31,520 bases of DNA. Origin: Aaosphaeria pasadenensis. Taxonomy: Eukaryota > Ascomycota > Dothideomycetes > Pleosporales. Positions 19,823 to 26,221 of the stretch are shown in pieces. The notes beneath the pieces were generated by a model, which was not told where the DNA came from, did no database searches, and worked only from the letters and a program-made list of their open reading frames with translations. The stretch is taken from NCBI GenBank assembly GCA_022813625.1, contig JAKLMB010000064.1:1-31520 (forward strand), written 5' to 3'. Numbering within the stretch: position 1 is the first letter of the stretch; each line of letters begins with the position of its first letter. The position numbers and the translations under genes were made by a program.

Positions 19823-19860
19823 TGATTAAAAGTCATACGCTTTACTATTAAGTTAAGACC
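19823..19860 (-). pseudogene. Partial duplicate of the trnK 5' half
   Basis: Nearly identical to the 5' half of trnK (GATTAAAAGTCATACGCTTTA on the plus strand occurs here at 19824 and in trnK at 19887, 63 bases apart). It includes the D-arm and the TTT anticodon region but lacks a T-arm, and its 5' end overlaps the acceptor 3' end of the real trnK. Confidence 0.85.
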
Positions 19861-19925
19861 TAAGGGACTTGAACCCTTATTAGAATGATTAAAAGTCATA
19901 CGCTTTACCATTAAGCTAAGATCTC
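19854..19925 (-). tRNA. trnK(ttt): tRNA-Lys (TTT)
   Basis: Acceptor GAGATCT/AGGTCTT, anticodon stem TATGA/TCATT with loop CTTTTAA (TTT), T-arm AAGGGTTCAAGTCCCTT. Confidence 0.93.
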
Positions 19926-19954
19926 TAAATCTATATATATTTATTTTGCATGAG

Positions 19955-20027
19955 TAAGAAATAAGTGATTCGAACACTTAACCTGCCGTGTGTAAAACGG
20001 ATGCTCTACCAGTTGAGCTAATTTCTC
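19955..20027 (-). tRNA. trnV(tac): tRNA-Val (TAC)
   Basis: Acceptor GAGAAAT/ATTTCTT, D-stem GCTC/GAGC, anticodon stem TCCGT/ACGGC with loop TTTACAC (TAC), T-arm AAGTGTTCGAATCACTT. It is the parent of three dispersed derivatives at 6322, 25868 and 29429. Confidence 0.93.
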
Positions 20028-20127
20028 TATTTTTTATTTATTTTTTTTATTTATTTTTTTGTTTTTTTATGTTTTTTTTAATATTTTTTTCAATAAATTT
20101 ATTTTTTAGATAGTTTTTTCTAAAAAA

Positions 20128-20730
20128 TTATGATTTTGTGTTAGTTTCTGGTTTTAAAGTTATAACTATAGCACCAACCATTGCTAATAATAATATTATA
20201 GATGTAATAATTAATCATATAGAATAATTTCCATATAATATATTACCTATACTTGTTATATGAGTGTTTTCTGCTAAATATCCATCTCATGACATAGATG
20301 TTACATTAGCTAATCTTGTAGTAGTATTAACATGGTATAATAAATTATTAAAAGTTAACATCATGTAAGGTAATACATTGTTAACGACATAATTAAAGAA
20401 ACTACCCAATAATACAGCTAAAGGTATACTATTTAAACTATCTATAAATAATTCAGATACTCTAACATTTATTAGCATTAATATAAATAGAAATAATATA
20501 GATACAGCTCCTATGTATACTAATAAATATGCTAAACCTAAGAAATTTAATCCTGTTAAAATTAAATAACATGATATGCTTAAAAACAACCCTATTAAAA
20601 ATAATACTGAGATTATAGGATTATTACTAATTATAACTAAAATACCAAATAATATAGAAATAAAGTATAATAAATCTAAACTTATTACACTATAACCATT
20701 AAATGTGGATTCATTAATAAGATGCAACAT
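20128..20730 (-). CDS. nad6: NADH dehydrogenase subunit 6
   Basis: A 200-residue membrane-arm subunit of complex I containing the pi-bulge helix that couples quinone reduction to proton pumping. It starts at ATG 20730 and stops at TAA 20128-20130, with an internal TGA Trp at 20287-20289. Five hydrophobic segments are visible, including the conserved FLGLAYLLVYIGAVSILFLFILMLINV block (the YIGAV motif). Length fits the family. It lies between trnN and trnV, the usual position after rns in filamentous ascomycetes. Confidence 0.95.
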
Positions 20731-20851
20731 GGTAATTTTTTTTTTAACTGTCTCATAACTATTATTTACATATTTAATTTTTAATCCTTAGAGATCTACT
20801 ATACTTTAGTACTTATAATAACAATTTGAAATATTTGATATTTTATAGGTT

Positions 20852-20922
20852 AGCCCTTAAAATGAATCGAACATTTATCAGAATATTAACAGTATTCCGC
20901 TCTACCATTGAGCTATAAAGGC
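20852..20922 (-). tRNA. trnN(gtt): tRNA-Asn (GTT)
   Basis: Acceptor GCCTTTA/TAAGGGC, anticodon stem GAATA/TATTC with loop CTGTTAA (GTT), T-arm AAATGTTCGATTCATTT. Confidence 0.94.
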
Positions 20923-20994
20923 TTTATATAGTAATCATTAAGTAGTTAAAGAATAATTTAACACATTATTTATAAATTTAATACTTTAAACCTA

Positions 20995-21148
20995 TATATC
21001 TAATAATGTTAGTTTATATCTCTAATGTTAGTTTATATATAATAATTTATTATTATATCTTTAATAATTTAAGATTATATCTCTATTAGTTATAATCTCT
21101 ATTAGTTATTATCTCTAATGTAAGATTATATCTCTAATTTAAGATTAT
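20995..21148. repeat. Imperfect repeats between trnY and trnN
   Basis: TATATCTCTAATGTTAGTT and TTTAAGATTATATCTCTA variants recur about seven times. No coding potential. Confidence 0.7.
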
Positions 21149-21157
21149 TTATTATAT

Positions 21158-21242
21158 TAGGAGACAAGAGATTCGAACTCTTAAAAGTATATTACTATTG
21201 AGTTTACAGCTCAACCCTTCTTACCAATAAAGGAACTCTCCT
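21158..21242 (-). tRNA. trnY(gta): tRNA-Tyr (GTA)
   Basis: Class II with a long variable arm. Acceptor AGGAGAG/GTCTCCT, anticodon stem TTGAG/CTCAA with loop CTGTAAA (GTA), T-arm with TTCGAAT loop. Confidence 0.94.
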
Positions 21243-21357
21243 TTATTTTTTTTTAATTTAATAAATCTAAAAATACAAAATAAATTTATCCCCATATATT
21301 ATAGTATATAATATATTATAATATGTTTTTATCTTATAGTAAATAGTAGTCATTACT

Positions 21358-21395
21358 ATTAAATCTGTATATGGACTCGAACCAATATAAAAACA
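21358..21395 (-). pseudogene. tRNA T-arm relic between rns and trnY
   Basis: ATATTGGTTCGAGTCCATAT is a T-arm with one extra base in the stem, followed by ACAGAT that could pair with ATCTGT about 110 bases upstream. No convincing anticodon arm is found between them. Probably a decayed tRNA. Confidence 0.3.
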
Positions 21396-21509
21396 CAATT
21401 TAATAATGTATATAAGTAGATAAATTAACAATCTGCCTAACGGCGGATACATTAAAATAGCTATTTACGCTCCTTGCACAGATTTTTTTGTTTGGGTGTA
21501 TCGTTAAAA

Positions 21510-23165
21510 TTTATTAATCCCGGGCTAGTTCCCCAACCCGAACCATATTTCGACTTAACACCAATTAGAGTCACGCATACGAAGATAATTCTGCCGAAAA
21601 ATCTAAACCTAAAAATTTAGAATAGAAAACAGCAGCTACCAAACTTATTGCACATACTCCTTTCAGCGCCTGACGAGTGGTTAGTACCTATCTGAGATTA
21701 AATTCACCGTGATGTGATTACTCACGATTACTAGTAATTCCTTTTTCATGTAGTCGAATTTCAGGCTACAATTCATATTTTTTCCTATTTTAGGGGATTA
21801 GCTCCAATTCGCATTATTGCATCCCTTTGTGAAGGCCTATGTGGCACGTCTATAGCCCACAATATTAAGGCCATGATGACTTGTCTTAATCCCTATTATC
21901 ATATCCAATTGTAGGCGGAGAGCTGTCTTATTGTATTAAATAAAACAAGGGTTTACGTTAATTTAATGGACCTAACCAAATCTCACGACATTAACTGAAG
22001 ACAGCCATGCAACGCATGTGGTCTAAATAAGATAATTCAATAAACTATATTAATTTAGAGCATTCAAATTGTGGTAAGGTTATTCGAGGATCATCGAATT
22101 AAATAACATACTTCACTACTGGTTTCAGAAACGGTCTAATGATTTCAGTTCCTGTGTTGCCACATTACTCTTGAGGTGGAGTGCTTCCACTTTCATTTAT
22201 AGTTCAACTTAAAGCCAACCTATGGCACTCATCATTATCTGCCCAGGCTACGGGGGTATCTAATCCTCTTCACTATCTGAGCCTTCGTCCCTCAACGTCA
22301 GTTTAGTACTAAAAATATAATTAATTATCATGACTTTGTCAGACCATTAATTTATATAATCTTAACAAGTTATATATCAACAAGTGATATATATAACCAT
22401 ATTTACATATGATTCTTCTCATTAACTTAGTACATGTACATAGAGGTTTGCCTTCGCCGTTATCAGTCCCATTTGTATAAAAGAATTTTATCTCTACACC
22501 AATAGTTCTGAAATCTCCCTCTCACATATCAAACTCTAGTGTAACAGGTACTCTTTCAAGCCTTTGTACACAGTCTAGGTACCCATTATACCTGTTCAAG
22601 ATGAATAACACTCGTCTCCCTTGTCTTACCGCGACTGCTGGCACAAGATTTGGTCGAGACCTATGGATATAAAGTTGTCATTATCAGCTTTATCCAGAAT
22701 TTTATAAGACCTAGTCAAGCAAGTTAATAAGTCATTTATATTAACTCTCATTCCTGTAAGTTGCTGGTTCAGCCTTTAGGCCATTGACCAAAATTCCTCA
22801 CTGCTGTACTATACGCACTGGGGTTTTTTCAGACCCAGTGTGATCAATCGACCTCTCAGTCTTGACTACGGACATAAGCTAAATAGGACATTACCATATT
22901 TACTACTTATCCGGGGGTTATTTATAATCAACTAAGAGCGAAATTTAATTTCTTTAAAAAACATAACATGTTATTTAAAAATAAATAACATATATATGTT
23001 AGTATAAGGTATTTATTTTGCCTTACTCTTAGGTAGCTAAAATACCTATTACTCACCTGTACACCACTTCAATACACATAGTTTTATAAAAACCAAATAT
23101 TGACGTACGATTAGCATGTGTCAAGCATTTACATAGCGTTCAATCAGAGCCATCATCAAACTCAA
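21510..23165 (-). rRNA. rns: Small subunit ribosomal RNA
   Basis: The mitochondrial SSU rRNA on the minus strand. The 5' end has GAGTTTGATGATGGCTCTGA (about 23143-23162). The 530 loop GTGCCAGCAGTCGCGGTAA lies near 22625-22645, GGATTAGATACCCCCGTAG near 22245-22266, and the 3' terminal helix 45 with its GGGGAAC loop near 21523-21545. No intron is apparent. It is flanked upstream by trnR(tct) and downstream by trnY. Ends are approximate. Confidence 0.93.
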
Positions 23166-23217
23166 ATTTTTATAGATGTGATTTTCTATAAAAAAAAATT
23201 TTTTTATTAAAATATTG

Positions 23218-23288
23218 ATTCTTATCTAAGATTCGAACTTAGATTAAAATATTAGAAGTATCTTGTTCTACCATTAAACTAATAAGAA
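23218..23288 (-). tRNA. trnR(tct): tRNA-Arg (TCT)
   Basis: Acceptor TTCTTAT/ATAAGAA, D-stem GTTT/GAAC, anticodon stem AGATA/TATTT with loop CTTCTAA (TCT), T-arm CTAAGTTCGAATCTTAG. It is the first gene of the minus-strand block. Confidence 0.92.
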
Positions 23289-23309
23289 TTATTTTAATAA
23301 TTTCAAATA

Positions 23310-23425
23310 AATGTAAATATTATGTCTAATACATTACTATTTAATATTATGTTTAAAATTGTATCAAATACATTACTATTTAATAATGTTTAAAATTGTA
23401 TCAAATACATTACTATGTAATATTT
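23310..23425. repeat. Divergent intergenic repeat with CAAATACATTACTAT motif
   Basis: Three tandem units of about 36-45 bp sharing ATACATTACTAT, two of them with the full GTATCAAATACATTACTAT. The same 16-base core occurs immediately upstream of rnl at about 18559. The region separates the minus-strand rRNA block from the plus-strand block and is the best candidate for divergent transcription initiation. Confidence 0.5.
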
Positions 23426-23458
23426 TAAAAAAAAAATTAAAAAAGTAAAAAAAAACAA

Positions 23459-23953
23459 ATGAATTTTATTATGAAAACACAAACAATGTTTAATTATTCT
23501 CATTCACACACTATTAACTTTTTAAGAACTTTTTCTTCAGAAGGTTATTTTGCTCGTTTTGGCCCTCGGAGTTATTATTATATTAATAATTATACTCATA
23601 TTAATAATTATACTCATATTAATAATTCTACTCATATTAATAAAAATAATTTTATATCTTATAGATATGTTTCTTCTAAGACTAAAGTATTGACTAACAA
23701 TAATCTTTCAGAAAAAAAATTAGCTGCTAAGTTTGTTACTCACTTACTTAGTATCATATATATTAATCAAGAGAGTAAAAAAGTTTATGATAACTACACA
23801 CTTCAAAAACGTATTGAAGCTATTACTATTGAAGCTATTACTATTGATGAGTTTGATATTATGTTTAGTAATTATGTTAATAAGTACACTATTGGTGAGA
23901 TTAATACTAGTATGTTAGGAAGTAAATTAGTTAATTACATTTATTCTAAATAA
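23459..23953 (+). CDS. Hypothetical protein with NNYTHI and EAITI repeats
   Basis: I do not recognise this 164-residue protein. It starts at ATG 23459 (second Met at 23471) and stops at TAA 23951-23953. No membrane segment is evident. Residues about 42-62 consist of three imperfect six-residue repeats (NNYTHI, NNYTHI, NNSTHI) encoded by 18-bp units, and EAITI is repeated twice (15-bp units, near 23815-23845). The N-terminus is rich in Phe, Tyr, His and Ser, and the C-terminal half looks helical. The same frame stays open after the stop for 31 more codons to 24048, with Lys/Glu-rich sequence, so the ORF may be truncated from a longer gene. It could be a remnant of a plasmid-type gene, but nothing decisive supports that. 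Confidence 0.5.
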   Translation: MNFIMKTQTMFNYSHSHTINFLRTFSSEGYFARFGPRSYYYINNYTHINNYTHINNSTHINKNNFISYRYVSSKTKVLTNNNLSEKKLAAKFVTHLLSIIYINQESKKVYDNYTLQKRIEAITIEAITIDEFDIMFSNYVNKYTIGEINTSMLGSKLVNYIYSK

Positions 23954-24302
23954 GAAATATTAGAATTATCTATTGATAGATTGAAAAAATATTATTTGGA
24001 AAAGAAAATTTTAAAACAAAAAGAAGAAATGTTTATAGTTGTTTTTTAATTAGTAATAATTTGTGCTGTTTACACTTGATTTACATATAAAAATATAGCA
24101 TTGTAAGGAATAAGACATTTAGGATTAAAATATATAAATTTACCCCTTAAAGGCTTATTTAGAATTTTTAGTCCAGTTTTAAAAAACAGAAATTTTATTT
24201 TTTCTATACTATAATGTAATAACATTATAATAGATTATTGTGTTATAGTAATTAACATAAAAACCCAGGTGAAAACGAATTATGAATTATATATATAAAA
24301 AT
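23954..24302. other. Spacer and cox3 leader
   Basis: Begins with a 31-codon in-frame continuation of the hypothetical ORF (to TAA 24046-24048), followed by A+T-rich sequence that forms the cox3 5' leader. No other gene is seen. Confidence 0.5.
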
Positions 24303-25112
24303 ATGTCAAATTTAAATAGAAGTAATTTCCAAGCGCATCCCTTCCACTTAGTATCTCCTTCTCCATGACCATTGTATACATCAATTAGTCTTTTAACTCT
24401 TACTACATCTGCAGTTTTATCATTTCATGGATTTGCTCACGCAGAAAATAACTTATTTTTAAGTTTAGCTGCTTTAATTTTATCTATGTCTTTATGATGA
24501 AGAGATGTAATAGCAGAGGGTACATACTTAGGTAATCATACTTTAGCTGTACAAAAAGGATTAAATATGGGAGTTGCTTTATTTATAGTGTCTGAAGCTT
24601 TATTTTTCTTAGCAATCTTCTGAACATTTTTCCATAGCGCTCTTTCACCAGCTGTTGAATTAGGTGCTATGTGACCTCCTATGGGAATTGAAGCTATAGA
24701 TCCTTTTGAGTTACCATTAATAAATACAGTTATTTTACTTGCTTCAGGGTTTACAGTAACATATGGACATCATTTCTTAATTAATGGAAAAAGAGACAAA
24801 GCTTTATATGGATTAGTATATACTGTAATATTAGCAATAATATTTACAGCTTTACAAGGTGTGGAATATGCAGTTTCATCATTTACTATATCAGATGGAG
24901 CTTTTGGATCATGTTTTTATTTTGGAACAGGGTTCCACGGAATACATGTTATGATTGGTACAGCATTTATAGCTGTAGGGTTATGACGTTTATTAGCTTA
25001 CCATTTAACAGATAACCATCATTTAGGATTAGAAGCTGGTATTTTATACTGACATTTCGTAGATGTGGTATGATTATTTCTTTTTGTATCGATTTATTAC
25101 TGGGGTTCATAA
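24303..25112 (+). CDS. cox3: Cytochrome c oxidase subunit 3
   Basis: A 269-residue core subunit of complex IV with seven membrane helices. I start at ATG 24303 (MSNLNRSNFQAHPFHLVSPSPWPL), the usual fungal N-terminus; an upstream in-frame ATG at 24282 would add seven residues. Stop is TAA 25110-25112. Conserved blocks are HPFHLVSPSPWPLYTS, SLWWRDVIAEGTYLGNHT, SEALFFLAIFWTFFHSALSP (with the conserved membrane Glu), GFHGIHVMIGT and YWHFVDVVWLFLFVSIYYWGS. Many Trp are TGA. No intron. A diverged copy of its 3' end lies at 25443-25605. Confidence 0.97.
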
Positions 25113-25185
25113 TTAATTTTATTGCGAAAAATCCTCGTAATATTTCTAAAAGCTTAAAGTTAGTTTTGTATCATTTAATTTACAA

Positions 25186-25305
25186 ATGCCTAAGGAAATA
25201 CAAATTACTAATATTCCAGTAAATGGTGTTGTTATAACTATAGATATAGTACTGATTACAATTATTATTGGGATTACTACTAAATACTCATTAATGAATA
25301 TATAG
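25186..25305 (+). CDS. Small single-helix ORF after cox3
   Basis: A 39-residue frame from ATG 25186 to TAG 25303-25305, 73 bases after cox3. It begins MPKEIQITNIPVNGVV and contains one hydrophobic stretch (about residues 13-31) with a short polar tail. Size, MP start and one helix are superficially like ATP8, but the fungal MPQL-PFYF signature is missing, so I do not call it atp8. It may be chance in A+T-rich spacer. Confidence 0.25.
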   Translation: MPKEIQITNIPVNGVVITIDIVLITIIIGITTKYSLMNI

Positions 25306-25333
25306 ATGAATCCTCCTTTTTATAAAAGAGAAA

Positions 25334-25370
25334 ATGGGAGAAGTATAGTTATAAACCATATAAAGCCCAT
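25334..25370 (+). repeat. GGAGAAGA...AAAGCCC stem-loop element, copy 3
   Basis: ATGGGAGAAGTATAG is followed by CATATAAAGCCCAT, so ATGGG and CCCAT pair. It lies 222 bases after the cox3 stop. Confidence 0.6.
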
Positions 25371-25442
25371 TCAAAAAAAATGTTTTTATTTAAGGTGTTT
25401 TTAATTATGTATTTAATTAATTTACTATTAATATTATTTTTA

Positions 25443-25605
25443 ATAGGTACAACACCCCATCCCTTTTATATGAGTAGGTCTATGACGTGTATTAACTTAT
25501 CACATTACAAATAACCATCACTTGGGATTAAAAGCTAGTATTTATACTGACACTTTGTAGATATTGTATTACTTTTCTTGTTTGTATCAATCTATTATTG
25601 AGGAT
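25443..25605 (+). pseudogene. Divergent relic of the cox3 3' end
   Basis: The segment aligns with 24955-25112 of cox3: TTATGACG-type Trp-Arg, ATAACCATCA (Asn-His-His), GGATTA-AAGCT, TTATACTGACA and TATCAATCTATTATTGAGG correspond in order. There are many substitutions, a one-base deletion in the GGTATTTTATAC-equivalent stretch and no usable upstream frame, so it is not expressed as Cox3. Divergence (roughly a quarter of positions by eye) indicates an old duplication or capture from a related mitochondrial genome. Confidence 0.85.
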
Positions 25606-25781
25606 AAGAATATATATTTTAAATTATAAATTACATTATATAATTATATTTACAGCAATATATAATGATTATATACATTTTTATTAAAAAATCTATATCT
25701 TACATTAAAATATGTTATACCTATAATAAAGATTAGTATCTTTAATAAATATTAAATGATATTTATAGTTAATAAAGAGAG

Positions 25782-25835
25782 CATATCATTTAAAATGAAT
25801 AGGATTTTCATTTAAATAATAAAGGAGAAGACAAA
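25782..25835 (+). repeat. 54-bp inverted repeat, copy B
   Basis: Exact reverse complement of 6438-6491. Its end includes the GGAGAAGAC motif (25823-25831), and 33 bases later the tRNA-Val-like gene at 25868 begins, mirroring the arrangement at 6322-6491. Confidence 0.9.
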
Positions 25836-25840
25836 AAGCA
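25818..25840 (+). repeat. GGAGAAGA element, copy 4 (truncated)
   Basis: AATAAAGGAGAAGACAAAAAGCA keeps the left half of the element, but the GGTTAAAGCC right half seen in copy 2 is deleted to AAGCA. It is part of the duplicated unit shared with 6322-6491. Confidence 0.55.
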
Positions 25841-25867
25841 ATAGTAAATAAAAAATAAAATATAAAA

Positions 25868-25940
25868 AAGAAATTAGTTCAACCGGTAGAATATCTGTTT
25901 TAGATACGGCAGGTTAAGTGTTCGAATCACTTATTTCTTA
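25868..25940 (+). tRNA. tRNA-Val-derived tRNA with UAG anticodon
   Basis: A 73-base, well-paired class I tRNA closely similar to trnV (19955-20027). Acceptor AAGAAAT/ATTTCTT has 7 perfect pairs, D-stem GTTC/GAAT keeps pairing through a C-G to T-A double change, and T-arm AAGTGTTCGAATCACTT is identical. The anticodon loop is TTTAGAT, giving UAG instead of UAC. UAG reads CUN codons, already served by trnL(tag) at 13307. It lacks the long variable arm of leucine tRNAs. It is either a remolded tRNA or a recent non-functional copy that still folds. Confidence 0.6.
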
Positions 25941-26221
25941 TAATAAATAAAATTAAATTTAATACTTTTAAAATCTGTTAAATTAGTTTTATTTAAAAAA
26001 TTTATTTGATCTAAATATTTCAAATATTTTTTATTTTTAAAATATATTATAGTAAGTTTGTTAAAGATTTTATATTTTATAGTCAGTTGGTTTAAGTTAG
26101 TTAAAATATAAAAATCTTTAACGTTATGTGATTAATATATAAACTAAATTTTATTATCCTGTAACAAATAGTCTTTTTTGTTCTTTTATTAATTTAAATT
26201 AAAACTACACGAAAATTTTAA
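25941..26221. other. cox1 upstream region with a long hairpin
   Basis: A+T-rich leader. GTTAAAGATTTTATATTTTA (26060-26079) and its near reverse complement (26101-26122) form a stem of about 20 bp with one bulge and a 21-base loop, ending 100 bases before the cox1 frame opens. No gene is seen. Confidence 0.65.

Noticed and set aside
19687..19977. 96-codon minus-strand ORF
   Set aside because: It runs through trnG, trnK and trnV; the repeated peptide comes from the trnK half duplication.
21267..21452. 61-codon minus-strand ORF
   Set aside because: A+T-rich spacer between rns and trnY that contains a tRNA T-arm relic; no protein features.
13565..23425. CRISPR-like reading of the short repeats
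   Set aside because: The repeats are imperfect, A+T-rich and without regular unique spacers; they are mitochondrial slippage repeats.
23733..23918. 61-codon plus-strand ORF
   Set aside because: Overlapping alternative frame of the 164-codon ORF, low-complexity Leu-rich.
25186..25305. Calling the 39-codon ORF atp8
   Set aside because: It lacks the fungal ATP8 N-terminal signature and basic C-terminus; size and one helix alone are not enough, so it is listed only as an unknown small ORF.
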